From NCBI RefSeq assembly GCF_900112955.1, contig NZ_FONP01000001.1:186001-250000 (forward strand): a DNA stretch of 64,000 bases, given 5' to 3'. Source of the DNA: Peptostreptococcus sp. D1 (lineage in GTDB: Bacteria > Bacillota > Clostridia > Peptostreptococcales > Peptostreptococcaceae). The position numbers and the translations under genes were made by a program. Of the stretch, positions 1 to 9,285 are shown piece after piece (position 1 is the stretch's first letter; each line of letters begins with the position of its first letter). Below the pieces are notes generated by a model, which was not told where the DNA came from, did not search any database, and saw nothing but the letters and a program-made list of their open reading frames with translations.

Positions 1-439
1 AGATAAGGGGGAAATGACATTGATAACAAGGGTAGGCTCACAAAAATTAAATGGATACCAAGCACTTTCCTTTGCTAGAATAAGAAAAAATGACAGTGCA
101 TTTGGTAGAGATAACAGACAGAGAATGATTGTTTCCAATCTGCTAAAGGAAATTAAAAATACGTCGAAGCTAAAATACCCATTTTTGATAAAGGCAGCAG
201 CACCTTATATCAGCACAAATATGAGTACAACAAAGATGATAAAGTATAGTATTGATGTGTTAAGAATAGGTACTGGCTCAATTAAACAAATGGAGTTTCC
301 AATTGTATCATCAGAAAAATATTCAACTGGCGGAATTTATGGAAGCTACGGATGGGTACTTAGATTTGAGCCAGAATCAATAAAGATACTTAAAAGCTTT
401 ATCTTTAATGATGTACAATTCGATGAATCCAAAAACTAA
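1..439 (+). CDS. LytR-CpsA-Psr (LCP) family transferase, C-terminal part (5' end outside window)
   Basis: The reading frame is open from the first bases of the window (…DKGEMTLIT), so this is the C-terminal ~145 residues of a longer protein. The segment LNGYQALSFARIRKND followed by FGRDNRQR is the conserved end of the LCP catalytic domain, with the Arg residues that bind the pyrophosphate of the lipid-linked substrate. LCP enzymes transfer undecaprenyl-linked wall polymers onto peptidoglycan outside the membrane. Family assignment is firm; the substrate is inferred from the polymer locus that follows. In C. difficile, LCP proteins sit beside the PSII cluster in a similar way. A strong hairpin follows at 539-585. 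Confidence 0.88.
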   Translation, partial: DKGEMTLITRVGSQKLNGYQALSFARIRKNDSAFGRDNRQRMIVSNLLKEIKNTSKLKYPFLIKAAAPYISTNMSTTKMIKYSIDVLRIGTGSIKQMEFPIVSSEKYSTGGIYGSYGWVLRFEPESIKILKSFIFNDVQFDESKN

Positions 440-538
440 AAACCCCAGTATTTAAATGTAGATTTCATACACTCTAAATCACAAAATACTTTTCTGCTCT
501 CTAACACAAGGCAAATAAAACATAAATAAAAAACATTT

Positions 539-585
539 AAAAAGCTTGCAGCATCCATCTAAACAGATAGATATGCAAGCTTTTT
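539..585. terminator. bidirectional terminator between convergent genes
   Basis: Arms AAAAAGCTTGCA and TGCAAGCTTTTT with a further imperfect inner stem (CATCCATCT / AGATAGATA). A-tract on one side and T-tract on the other serve both the LCP gene (+) and the symporter gene (-). Confidence 0.85.
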
Positions 586-616
586 ATTTGAAAACTAATA
601 AACTTAGTAGAAGATT

Positions 617-1963
617 TTAAATTATTTTTTTAGATTCTGCACTGTTCATAGCATCCTTTACCTTTTTAGATAAGTATACCAAACCTATAACATTCGGTAT
701 AACCATTATCGCATTGAACATATCTGCTAGCTCCCATACTAAATCGACCTGTAGAGCTGTACCCAATATGATAAATACCAAAACGATTACTCTAAAAGGC
801 ATAAGTGACTTCTCACCAAACAAATATGTCACATTTGCTTCAGCAAAGAAATACCAGCCTATTATAGTTGAGAATGCAAAGAATAGCAATGCAACTGCAA
901 CAAATATCAATCCAAATGATCCAAAGCCAGCCTCAAATGCCTTTTGAGTTACCGTAATTCCCTTTTCTCCTATTCTATCTGCTCCAGTGGCAATTATTAC
1001 CAATGCAGTGATATTCAAAACTATAAATGTATCAATAAACACACCAACTATGGCAACTAATCCCTGTTGAGTAGGATCGTCAACCTTGGCAACAGCATGA
1101 GCATGTGGAGTAGAGCCCATACCTGCTTCATTAGAGAATAATCCTCTAGCAACACCATATCTAATAGCATCCTTTACTGCTACACCGGCTGCACCACCAA
1201 GAACTGCAGAAGGGTTAAATGCACCAACAAATATCATTCTAATCGCATCAACTGTCTTTCCACCCATAACAATTAATATTATAACACCACCAATAATATA
1301 AAATGCCGCCATTACAGGAACTAGCTTTTCAGTAAATGATGCAATTCTTCCAATACCACCAATGAAAATAAATCCCGAAATAACAGCTAAAACAATTCCT
1401 ACAATTAGTGGGTTAATATTGAAAGCTGATTTGAAAGCCGAACCTATGGAATTGGCTTGTACCATGTTACCTATAAACCCAAGTGCAATTATTATCGATA
1501 CTGCAAAAAGTGTTGATAAAAATTTACTCTTCACACCATATCTCAAATAATATGCCGGACCACCAGTAACCTGTCCATTTACATCTTTTTTAAATAACTG
1601 AGCAAGAACTGCTTCAGCAAAAATAGTTGCCATTCCAAAAAACGCACTCAACCACATCCAGAAAATTGCACCTGGTCCACCTGACACAATTGCAGTTGCA
1701 GCACCAGCAAGATTACCAGTACCAACCTGAGCTGCTATAGCAGTTGCAAGTGATTGAAAAGAGGTCATACCATCCTTACCAGCTTTTTCACCTTTTAGAG
1801 AAAAACCTCCAAATGCCTGTTTGAAAGCCTTACCAAATTTTCTTACCTGTATTCCTCTCAGATTAATTGTAAAGAAAATACCACAACCTACAAGTAAAAA
1901 AAGTAAAACCTTTCCCCATAAAATACCATTTATGGCTTTGACTAATTCTAATAGTCCTTCCAT
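617..1963 (-). CDS. Alanine/glycine:cation symporter (AGCS family)
   Basis: 448-aa polytopic membrane protein, normal length for the AGCS (sodium:alanine symporter) family. The AGCS core is clear: GTGNLAGAATAIVSGGPGA at ~80-98 followed by FWMWLSAFFGMATIFAEAV, and later GLFSNEAGMGSTPHAHA. It would import alanine and/or glycine with Na+ or H+. Start chosen at the ATG preceded by GGGGGGTG. Monocistronic by appearance: the upstream gene ends 89 bp away and the shared terminator lies downstream. Substrate (Ala versus Gly, possibly Gln) cannot be decided from sequence. Confidence 0.92.
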   Translation of the reverse strand: MEGLLELVKAINGILWGKVLLFLLVGCGIFFTINLRGIQVRKFGKAFKQAFGGFSLKGEKAGKDGMTSFQSLATAIAAQVGTGNLAGAATAIVSGGPGAIFWMWLSAFFGMATIFAEAVLAQLFKKDVNGQVTGGPAYYLRYGVKSKFLSTLFAVSIIIALGFIGNMVQANSIGSAFKSAFNINPLIVGIVLAVISGFIFIGGIGRIASFTEKLVPVMAAFYIIGGVIILIVMGGKTVDAIRMIFVGAFNPSAVLGGAAGVAVKDAIRYGVARGLFSNEAGMGSTPHAHAVAKVDDPTQQGLVAIVGVFIDTFIVLNITALVIIATGADRIGEKGITVTQKAFEAGFGSFGLIFVAVALLFFAFSTIIGWYFFAEANVTYLFGEKSLMPFRVIVLVFIILGTALQVDLVWELADMFNAIMVIPNVIGLVYLSKKVKDAMNSAESKKII

Positions 1964-2052
1964 AGAAAAACACCCCCCAAGGTAATATGATTTTTATATT
2001 ATTTAACAAAATGTTAATTAATATCAAGCTATATACTTGGGGGGACAATAAT

Positions 2053-4218
2053 CTACTTCATATCACCACCAAGTAAGCTATAGATAGTTTTATACGAATT
2101 TAAGTTAATTCCACCACCAACCCTATACACTAAACTCGCCATTCTTTCTGAGAGAATCTGTCTCTGGTAATCAGATACAGATCTACCAACTAAAATAACT
2201 GGAGAGTCTGACTTCTGTGCAAAAGCACTTACTGTTATCGCATCAATTGGAGCATCACTTCTCGTTAAGAAAGCTTTTTGCGAAAATTTATTACCATAAA
2301 ATTTCTCCAATACCTTTGTATTAGTATCTATTCTATCCTCTCCATATATTCTATATTGTGATAAATCTAATCCAATCGCATTTCCAACCTGTGCAATTAC
2401 ATTATCTGATAATACATTTGGTCCGCCGATAAAATATATATTGCTTATTCCATTATCTCTAATAGAAGCAACATTTTCGTCTAAAATACTGTCGTTAGAA
2501 GAAATTAGTATCGGAGTTTTCTGTACACCAGCCTTCGATGCTATAGAAAGTGCATCTGGTAAAGCATTTTTACTTGCTATAAACACTGAATCCACAGCTC
2601 TTGTTTCGCTTATTTTATCAAAAATAATTCTTGATACTTTCTCTGGATCCGAAGAGTTTATCCTGTCAATATTTATATTTGAATTTACTCTTTTAACTGT
2701 ATTTATATCATGCTGTGTTATTGAGTTGCCATCGCCAATGACTATCAATTCACTTACTTTCAATCGTTTTATCTCATTTGCGGTATTTAAGCTAACTCCG
2801 CCAGCAAAACTCAAAAGTATCGGTGCATTCCTTTGTGATGCCAATGGACTCGAAACCACTGCATTTACCAAGTCATTACCATTTACCAATATCGCCGTTT
2901 GAGCTCCATTTGGATAGCTTTTTTTACTTATTTGAATAGCTGTTTCAGCTCTGTCATTGCCCATCATCTCATTCTGATACGGCAATCTACCTGTTGAGCC
3001 TGTCCCTGAAGATGTATTGTTATCTGAGCCTGCTCCAAAGTTGCCATTATATGATCCATAAAGAGATTTCAAATCATTATATATTTGATCAATATTGGCA
3101 ATGTCTCTTGCTGAGAAATAAATGCTACCCTTGATTTCAGAATATCTTCTGTTTAAATTAATTTGCTGCTTTATTTCAGCTGCAACATCCTCTCCTCCAT
3201 ATTCATTTTGACCATGCTTGTAAATACCTTGACCAATGTATAGCTTTACTCCTGTACCTCTAACTTGATCTGACCACCACTTTACAAGTGTCGCATAGTC
3301 AGCCTTCGAATGACCAATTCTCCAATATACCTGAGGAACCACATAATCCACTAAATTATTTTTTATCCAATATCTAGTGTCTGCATAATGTTTAGCATAT
3401 GATTCTCCACCAGAAGTATTTGAACCATTTGAATCATTACTTCTATTTCTCCAAATACCTGCTGGGCTGACACCAAAATCAACATTTGGCTTTATTGATT
3501 TTACTGCTCTATGAACCTGATCAATCATTGTACTTACATTTCTTCTTCTCCACTGCTCTTTGTTTCCAGAGCCATATTTTGCAAATGATCTACTATCATT
3601 GAAATCTGTAGCCGGATAGAAATAATCATCAAAATGAACTCCATCAATGCTATAATTTCTGACAACCTCAGAAACCGTATTTACTATATAATCTCTCACT
3701 GCCGGAATACCTGGATCGTAATACCATTTATTTCCGTGCTTCACAACCCAATCTCTGTGAGTATTAATAGCGTTATTACTCGCAGTAGAGCTAATGTCCT
3801 CATAAATACTTGCTCTGTATGGATTAAACCAGGCATGTACCTTTATGCCTCTTTTATGAGATTCGTCTAATACAAACTGTAATGGATCGTAACCAGGATT
3901 TTTGCCTTGAACACCCGTTAGATATCTAGACCATGGATTTATGCTAGACCTATATAGTGCATCCGACTCCGGTCTAACCTGAATTACAACGGTGTTAATT
4001 CCTGCTGATTTTAATTTTTCTAAGAGATTAATATACTCCTGTTTTTGTTTTGCTGCATTACCTTGTGACCCTTTTGATGGCCAATCGATATTAAAAACTG
4101 TAGAAACCCAAGCTGCCCTCATTTCTTGCTCTGATGCACTTGACGAAGACGGTTTCAAAATTAGTAGTACTGAAACAATTGTCAATACAAATAGTACAAT
4201 AGATAACCTTTTCTTCAT
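2053..4218 (-). CDS. Surface GHL10-family glycoside hydrolase-like protein with C-terminal CWB2 anchor
   Basis: 721 aa. Residues 1-29 form a signal peptide. Residues ~32-395 match the GHL10/DUF187 fold (MRAAWVSTVFNIDWPS; VIQVRPESDALY; HAWFNPYR; DGVHFDDYFYP), a TIM-barrel hydrolase-like family whose members are thought to act on wall or surface glycans. After a Gly/Ser/Asn linker, residues ~415-720 hold three CWB2 units beginning GNDRAETAIQIS, each with the alternating beta/alpha pattern 'PILLSF...GGxxSI' and 'GxDRxxTNxxV'. CWB2 modules bind a wall polymer non-covalently. Start has AGGAGGG 4 bp upstream. Substrate is unknown. Confidence 0.9.
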   Translation of the reverse strand: MKKRLSIVLFVLTIVSVLLILKPSSSSASEQEMRAAWVSTVFNIDWPSKGSQGNAAKQKQEYINLLEKLKSAGINTVVIQVRPESDALYRSSINPWSRYLTGVQGKNPGYDPLQFVLDESHKRGIKVHAWFNPYRASIYEDISSTASNNAINTHRDWVVKHGNKWYYDPGIPAVRDYIVNTVSEVVRNYSIDGVHFDDYFYPATDFNDSRSFAKYGSGNKEQWRRRNVSTMIDQVHRAVKSIKPNVDFGVSPAGIWRNRSNDSNGSNTSGGESYAKHYADTRYWIKNNLVDYVVPQVYWRIGHSKADYATLVKWWSDQVRGTGVKLYIGQGIYKHGQNEYGGEDVAAEIKQQINLNRRYSEIKGSIYFSARDIANIDQIYNDLKSLYGSYNGNFGAGSDNNTSSGTGSTGRLPYQNEMMGNDRAETAIQISKKSYPNGAQTAILVNGNDLVNAVVSSPLASQRNAPILLSFAGGVSLNTANEIKRLKVSELIVIGDGNSITQHDINTVKRVNSNINIDRINSSDPEKVSRIIFDKISETRAVDSVFIASKNALPDALSIASKAGVQKTPILISSNDSILDENVASIRDNGISNIYFIGGPNVLSDNVIAQVGNAIGLDLSQYRIYGEDRIDTNTKVLEKFYGNKFSQKAFLTRSDAPIDAITVSAFAQKSDSPVILVGRSVSDYQRQILSERMASLVYRVGGGINLNSYKTIYSLLGGDMK

Positions 4219-4480
4219 TTTACCCTCCTATTGATTTTTTATTTTTGGTATACTCAATCGAGGCCACGCTAAAGAAAAAACAAATTTTGTATTTTATATG
4301 TTTTTTTATTGTACATTATTATAACATTAATACTATTTTATCACGCTTATGTAGTTAAAACAATAGCATTTTTAACTATATAATTTATTTAAAAATAATA
4401 TTAATATCATTCTTGTTTTTTCTTTTATTTATTAGGCACAAAATTAAATCATACCATTTTTTTCTTTATTAATAAATTAA
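4219..4480. other. spacer upstream of the GHL10-CWB2 gene
   Basis: AT-rich non-coding region. A possible minus-strand -10 (TATAAT, within GTTATAATAATG near 4318-4325) is visible but the -35 is poor, so a promoter here is plausible rather than shown. I see no other structure apart from the terminator at 4481-4502. Confidence 0.4.
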
Positions 4481-4502
4481 AAGGTGAGAAAAAACTCACC
4501 TT
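4481..4502 (-). terminator. terminator of the NlpC/P60 gene
   Basis: Perfect 8-bp stem AAGGTGAG / CTCACCTT with a 6-nt loop, followed on the minus strand by a T-rich stretch, 16 bp after the stop codon of the NlpC/P60 gene. Confidence 0.85.
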
Positions 4503-4517
4503 CCAAAAAATTAATCT

Positions 4518-6008
4518 CTATTGAATTATTCTTCTAGCTGTCGTGTATGATCCAAGAGTAGAAATTCTTACAGAGGTACCTGGCTCCGGCGCATGAATAT
4601 ATTTGCCATTACCCAAATACATTCCTACGTGACGAATTGGTGAGCCCCAGAATATCAAATCTCCTGGCTTCAACTCAGATTTAGAAACATATTTTCCAAC
4701 AGTAGCCTGCTGCCTTGATACTCTTGGCAAATTTACGTTTGCACCATTTTTAAAAGAATAAAGCATTAATCCAGAACAGTCAAATGAATTTGGACCAGTC
4801 GCTCCCCAGACATATGAAGATCCAAGTTTTGATTTCGCAACTGCAATTACATTATTAATCTTCTTCTCAGATTCACTAATATATGATGTGTTAGGAATCC
4901 AACCTGAAATTGTACCATCAGCACTTTGTACTTTTGCAAAGCTACCATTTTCCTCAAGTATTCTTACTCCGTTACCTTTAATGAATCTTCCAACTACTGC
5001 TGAAGAGTTATTAGATTCACGCCTTACATCAACGTCTTTTTGAATAAGCGTAGTTTTTATATTCGTATTTAGAGATCCATCTGCATTAAAAAAGTATGTT
5101 TTTCCATCGATATATCTAATCTTGTTGGCAACCATAGTACCATCGGCCTCAAAATAGTATTTCTTTCCATTTATTGCTCTCCATATATTTTCAGCTCTAT
5201 TAAGTGTGTTTAAAAAGAAATATGTTTTATTTCCGTCTTTAAACCAGCCTCTAGTTCTATTGCCATTTTCATATTTATACCACTTTCCTTCTTCACTAAA
5301 CAATCCATTCTTGACAAAATTCTTACCATTATTCACAGAATCGATAAGAATTTGTTCTCCCCTTTTATACTCCTCTTGCTGCTGAGTCGAAACAACTCCA
5401 ACCTTAACAGAGTTGTTATTATTTATTAAATGACCATTGCCATCAAACTGATATTCTTTACCATCTATTAATATCTTTTGATTTTTAATCATAACACCAT
5501 CTTTATTAAAGTAGTACTTATAGCCTTTAATATTTCTCCACATATTTTGTGGAAGGGCATATGTATTTATAATATAGTATTTTATTCCTTTATAATCTAC
5601 CCATCCCTTAACCTGGACATTATTAACATAGAAACGCCATTTGTTTCCATCCTTCACAAATCCATTCAGTTTTTGGGCAGCTGTTTTTATAGCTTTTCCC
5701 TCAACATTTACTTCGTAACCATCAAGTGTAGCACTTTCTTCAGCTCCACTGTTTTGTTGTTGAGCTTCATTTTGTCCAGAAACATCTTCACTCGTAGCAA
5801 ATTCGCCATTTTCATTCGTGTAACCATCACTACTATCTGTAGTATTGTCTTGATTTTGTGAACTTGCAGATTCTTGCTCTTCAGCACTTATACTTTCTGT
5901 TTGTTCAATAGTATTTGCAAAAGATATTTCTGTTCCAATACTAGATGTTAGAATAAACCCAGCCAAAGCCAAAGCAATTACCTTCTTATTCCGTTTTTTA
6001 TACTGCAT
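4518..6008 (-). CDS. Secreted NlpC/P60 peptidoglycan endopeptidase with choline/glucan-binding-type repeats and SH3 domain
   Basis: 496 aa. Signal peptide 1-32 (cleavage after SFA), then a low-complexity Glu/Ser/Gln region to ~95. Residues ~110-330 carry repeated aromatic units (GFVKDGNKWRFYVNN, IKGYKYYFNKDGVMI, INGKKYYFEADGTMV), the PF01473/PF19127 cell-wall-binding type. A bacterial SH3 domain follows (~330-377). The NlpC/P60 domain (~385-496) has the catalytic triad: Cys in SFDCSGLM, His in IRHVGMY and His in YIHAPE. It would cleave peptide stems of peptidoglycan outside the cell. Transcribed from its own promoter with a large dyad and WalR-like hexamers (6039-6094). Unlike its neighbours it does not use CWB2 for anchoring. 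Confidence 0.93.
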   Translation of the reverse strand: MQYKKRNKKVIALALAGFILTSSIGTEISFANTIEQTESISAEEQESASSQNQDNTTDSSDGYTNENGEFATSEDVSGQNEAQQQNSGAEESATLDGYEVNVEGKAIKTAAQKLNGFVKDGNKWRFYVNNVQVKGWVDYKGIKYYIINTYALPQNMWRNIKGYKYYFNKDGVMIKNQKILIDGKEYQFDGNGHLINNNNSVKVGVVSTQQQEEYKRGEQILIDSVNNGKNFVKNGLFSEEGKWYKYENGNRTRGWFKDGNKTYFFLNTLNRAENIWRAINGKKYYFEADGTMVANKIRYIDGKTYFFNADGSLNTNIKTTLIQKDVDVRRESNNSSAVVGRFIKGNGVRILEENGSFAKVQSADGTISGWIPNTSYISESEKKINNVIAVAKSKLGSSYVWGATGPNSFDCSGLMLYSFKNGANVNLPRVSRQQATVGKYVSKSELKPGDLIFWGSPIRHVGMYLGNGKYIHAPEPGTSVRISTLGSYTTARRIIQ

Positions 6009-6038
6009 GTCTACCTCCTTTGCATCATCACTAATACA

Positions 6039-6094
6039 ATTCTAACATAAAAGGTTACAATTTGCAAGGTAAAAATTTACAAATTGTAACCTTT
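6039..6094 (-). promoter_or_regulatory. promoter of the NlpC/P60 gene with 15-bp inverted repeat and WalR-like hexamers
   Basis: Minus-strand -10 TAGAAT (6039-6044) and -35 TTGCAA (6062-6067), 17-bp spacer. A perfect 15-bp inverted repeat (6050-6064 and 6080-6094; AAAGGTTACAATTTG) overlaps the -35. On the minus strand TGTAAA (6076-6081) and TGTAAC (6054-6059) start 22 bp apart, i.e. two 11-bp steps, the phasing of WalR boxes (TGTWAH-N5-TGTWAH), with a degenerate middle hexamer. The dyad might alternatively be a weak terminator for murJ, but no U-tract follows. Confidence 0.55.
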
Positions 6095-6117
6095 ATATAA
6101 ATTTTTGTTATTTTTTG

Positions 6118-7689
6118 TTACTTTTTAATATTTTTTTGTAATCTTTTTATTCTTCCTTTAATTCCCCTTGTAAATAGATTAACCAAAATATTATACTCTT
6201 CTACTTTCATAAAATACATTATTATGGCATATACCAATGCCCCCAGCATCACAGAAATACCAAGATTTGCTGCCTTAAATATCAACCCTTGATTAAGATG
6301 TGGAGTCATCATATTGAAAATAAATCTTACCACAATACCCATCACAGCTGCAGATATAAAGCATTTTGTAAAAACGATAATATTTTTTTTAGGACTGAAG
6401 TAATTAACTTTCTTGTTCATGCTTCTAAAGAACAAGAAAAGACCTATATACGCCGATATGGATGTTGCCAAAGCAAGCCCTTTATATCCAAGTGGTTTTA
6501 TAAATATAAGATTCAATCCAACATTGAAAATTATCGCAATTACACCATTTGTCATCGGAGTTTTGCTATCCTCAAGAGAATAGAAACCTCTTGACATAAC
6601 GTCTCTCAACGCAAATGCTAAAACACCTGTCACATAAATAATGAGTATATTCGCAGTAATTATAGTATCCTCTGCAGTAAACGCATTTCGTTGAAATAAA
6701 GCTTCAACTATAGGTTTAGCAAGAACTCCACAGCCTATCACTATAGGAACTAATACTATTATTATCACATTCATCGTCTGAATCATACTATCTACAAATC
6801 TATCTATTTTGTCACTCACGACTAAACGTGAAAACTTCGGATACACAACTGACAATATAGAAGTGATGAACAACGCTTGAACAAATTCATAGAGTCTTCT
6901 GGCATACCCAAATGACGCCACAATGCTTGTCCCCAAGAGAGACGCCAGAGATTCATCAACAACAGAGTTTATCTGATTTGCACCAACACCTATTATAACA
7001 GGTATGACCAATATCATCATATCCTTCATAACCTGATCGTGCAAATCTATTTTTCTCGAATATTTATATCCCTCCTTGTAAATAAACGGAATCTGAAATA
7101 TGGTCTTTGAAGCAATTGCGATAAATGCTCCAAAGATTAGTACATAAAAATTAGTTCTCGTACTTAAAAGTATTGATATAATTATTATTATGCTATAAGG
7201 AAATCCTATTAACCCTGGTATTACAAACCTCTTTTTTATCTGAAGATAGGCAGTAAAAATATTTGCCAATCCCACAAAAATAATTGTCGGTAGCAATATC
7301 CTTGTAACCTGAACGCACAGCCTAAAAGCTTCACCTTCATAGCCCACAGCAAAAATCTTTACTAGTGGACCAGCAGCCAATATACCTCCCACAGAAATTA
7401 CTAGACATGCAATAACCACAATATTGATAACTGAATTTAAGAAGGATAGCGCCCTTTCCTCAGAATCTTCATTTGAAAGTTTATTGTATAACGGAATTAG
7501 GCTGGTAGCCAATGCCGAGCCAATTACGGCAAACAGTACTACTGGAATTTTATTAGCAGTGTTATACACAGCAACATACATCCCTGTACCATATGCAGAT
7601 GCTAGGACACTGTCTCTTGCCAATCCTATAATTTTTGAAAGAATAGTAACAACCATCAAAAAGAAGGTTGCTTTTGCAGTTTTCGACAT
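6118..7689 (-). CDS. MurJ/MviN-family lipid-linked glycan flippase
   Basis: 523 aa with about 14 predicted membrane helices, the usual MurJ size. The start MSKTAKATFFLMVVTILSKIIGLARDSVLA is the conserved first helix of MviN/MurJ, and SRGFYSLEDSKTP is the conserved loop of the second half. These MOP-superfamily proteins flip undecaprenyl-linked precursors across the membrane. Its place directly after the dehydratase gene (9-bp gap) in a surface-polymer locus suggests that it flips the polymer or its repeat unit rather than lipid II; C. difficile PSII clusters also carry an MviN homologue. Start supported by GAGGTG. Confidence 0.92.
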   Translation of the reverse strand: MSKTAKATFFLMVVTILSKIIGLARDSVLASAYGTGMYVAVYNTANKIPVVLFAVIGSALATSLIPLYNKLSNEDSEERALSFLNSVINIVVIACLVISVGGILAAGPLVKIFAVGYEGEAFRLCVQVTRILLPTIIFVGLANIFTAYLQIKKRFVIPGLIGFPYSIIIIISILLSTRTNFYVLIFGAFIAIASKTIFQIPFIYKEGYKYSRKIDLHDQVMKDMMILVIPVIIGVGANQINSVVDESLASLLGTSIVASFGYARRLYEFVQALFITSILSVVYPKFSRLVVSDKIDRFVDSMIQTMNVIIIVLVPIVIGCGVLAKPIVEALFQRNAFTAEDTIITANILIIYVTGVLAFALRDVMSRGFYSLEDSKTPMTNGVIAIIFNVGLNLIFIKPLGYKGLALATSISAYIGLFLFFRSMNKKVNYFSPKKNIIVFTKCFISAAVMGIVVRFIFNMMTPHLNQGLIFKAANLGISVMLGALVYAIIMYFMKVEEYNILVNLFTRGIKGRIKRLQKNIKK

Positions 7690-7698
7690 TTTACACCT

Positions 7699-9150
7699 CT
7701 ATATATTATTGACATACTCTGGTTTCACATATGTATCAACCAATAGCCTCATCAATTCATCTACCTTCTCATCTTCTTCGTTTTTTACGACTTGCTTTAA
7801 TCTATCTATCAATGAAAATACATCCTCACTATCAAATGACTGTGGGCTCCCTATAAATATTTTATTATGCTCTGTTTTACCAAGACCTTCTTCTGCCATT
7901 AATAATTCCTCAAAAAGCTTTTCGCCCAATCTCAAGCCTGTATACACTATCTCAATATCTTTGTCTGGCTCAAATCCACTCAATCTTATCAAATTTCTCG
8001 CAAGGTCATCTATTCTCACTGGATCTCCCATATCCAAGACAAATATTTCTCCACCATGTGCCATCGCACCGGCTTGCATAACAAGTGTTACAGCTTCTGG
8101 TATCGTCATAAAATACCTTATTATATCCTTATGAGTAACAGTTACTGGTCCACCAGCAGCTATTTGTTTTTTAAATAGCGGAACAACCGAGCCACTGCTT
8201 CCCAATACATTTCCAAACCTCACTGCAACAAACTCAGTGTTGCTGATTGTATTGTATATCTGGATGATTATCTCACACAGCCTTTTAGTTGCCCCCATCA
8301 AATTTGTTGGATTGACAGCTTTATCACTGGAAATCAGAACAAACTTTTGAATTTCATATTCATCTGCCAACCTCACAAGATTTAAAGTCCCAAAAACATT
8401 GTTTTTTATTGCCTCTGTCTTGTTTGTTTCCATCAACGGAACATGTTTATGTGCGGCTGCATGAAAAACAATGTCAGGTCTATACCTGTCGAATATTTTG
8501 TCCAATCTATTGTATTCTCTAATATTTGCAATTATAACATCAAGATCCAAGCGTTCTCCATACTTCATCTTCAATTCTTGCTGTATATTATAAGCATTAT
8601 TCTCGTAGTTATCCAAAATTATCATTTTCTTTGGTCCGTAGCTGGATATTTGTCTACACAATTCTGATCCAATCGTTCCTCCTCCACCAGTAACCAATAT
8701 TGTTTTTTCATTCAAGTATAATTTTATTTTTTCCATATCAAAAAAAACCGGATCTCTACCCAATAAATCTTCAATATCTACATCTCTTATAGCCTTAAAA
8801 TTCACCCTTCCGTTAATAATCTCTGAGATACTCGGAATTGTCCTTGTGTGGCAGCCTGTAGTTCTACAAATATCCAAAATCTCTTTTTTTCTAGAAATAG
8901 ATATATTTGCGATAGAAAAAATTATTTCATCCACTTCCAGCTTTTCACAAATTTGTTTTATTTCATTTGTATTTCCAAGAACCTCATGTCCACATATTTT
9001 TTCACCAACAAGCTCTACAGCATCATCTATTATTGCTACGACAACCCTATTTAACATAGATAGGTTCCTGTTTATTTCATTAATGACCATTTGTGCTGCC
9101 TCACCTGCACCAATAATCATTACCCTTATAATACCATAACTTTTAGTCAT
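7699..9150 (-). CDS. UDP-sugar 4,6-dehydratase, CapD/FlaA1-like, lacking the usual membrane segment
   Basis: 483 aa. Residues ~8-125 form a first Rossmann-like domain (VMIIGAGEAAQMVINEI) and ~145-440 the SDR domain with TGGGGTIGSELCRQI (NAD-binding) and SSDKAVNPTNLMGATKR (the SDK/K catalytic motif of inverting nucleotide-sugar 4,6-dehydratases). It probably converts UDP-GlcNAc to a 4-keto-6-deoxy sugar at the cytoplasmic face. Typical CapD/WbpM proteins are ~600 aa with four N-terminal helices; here they are absent and the preceding bases encode none in frame. GGAGAG supports the start. It begins a new transcript after the terminator at 9221-9269 unless there is readthrough. Confidence 0.9.
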   Translation of the reverse strand: MTKSYGIIRVMIIGAGEAAQMVINEINRNLSMLNRVVVAIIDDAVELVGEKICGHEVLGNTNEIKQICEKLEVDEIIFSIANISISRKKEILDICRTTGCHTRTIPSISEIINGRVNFKAIRDVDIEDLLGRDPVFFDMEKIKLYLNEKTILVTGGGGTIGSELCRQISSYGPKKMIILDNYENNAYNIQQELKMKYGERLDLDVIIANIREYNRLDKIFDRYRPDIVFHAAAHKHVPLMETNKTEAIKNNVFGTLNLVRLADEYEIQKFVLISSDKAVNPTNLMGATKRLCEIIIQIYNTISNTEFVAVRFGNVLGSSGSVVPLFKKQIAAGGPVTVTHKDIIRYFMTIPEAVTLVMQAGAMAHGGEIFVLDMGDPVRIDDLARNLIRLSGFEPDKDIEIVYTGLRLGEKLFEELLMAEEGLGKTEHNKIFIGSPQSFDSEDVFSLIDRLKQVVKNEEDEKVDELMRLLVDTYVKPEYVNNI

Positions 9151-9220
9151 ATTATCTCTCCATCTATAACAATCTTATTCAATTATTATTTAATTTCCAT
9201 AAATAAACCTTTACTAAAAA

Positions 9221-9269
9221 AACTTTGTAAGCCACTTAATTCGGAAAAATTAAAATGCAATACAAAGTT
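9221..9269 (-). terminator. terminator inside the polymer locus
   Basis: Minus-strand arms AACTTTGTA / TACAAAGTT followed by seven T residues, located between the GT4 gene and the dehydratase gene. It suggests that the genes from 9.3 to 18.4 kb and those from 6.1 to 9.2 kb are separable transcripts. Confidence 0.6.
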
Positions 9270-9285
9270 CTTACTTATTTATAGT

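Noticed and set aside
714-947. Plus-strand open frames inside the symporter, flippase, SecA, fumarase, PheT and other minus-strand genes
   Set aside because: They lie opposite clear conserved genes, lack ribosome sites and encode low-complexity antisense sequence.
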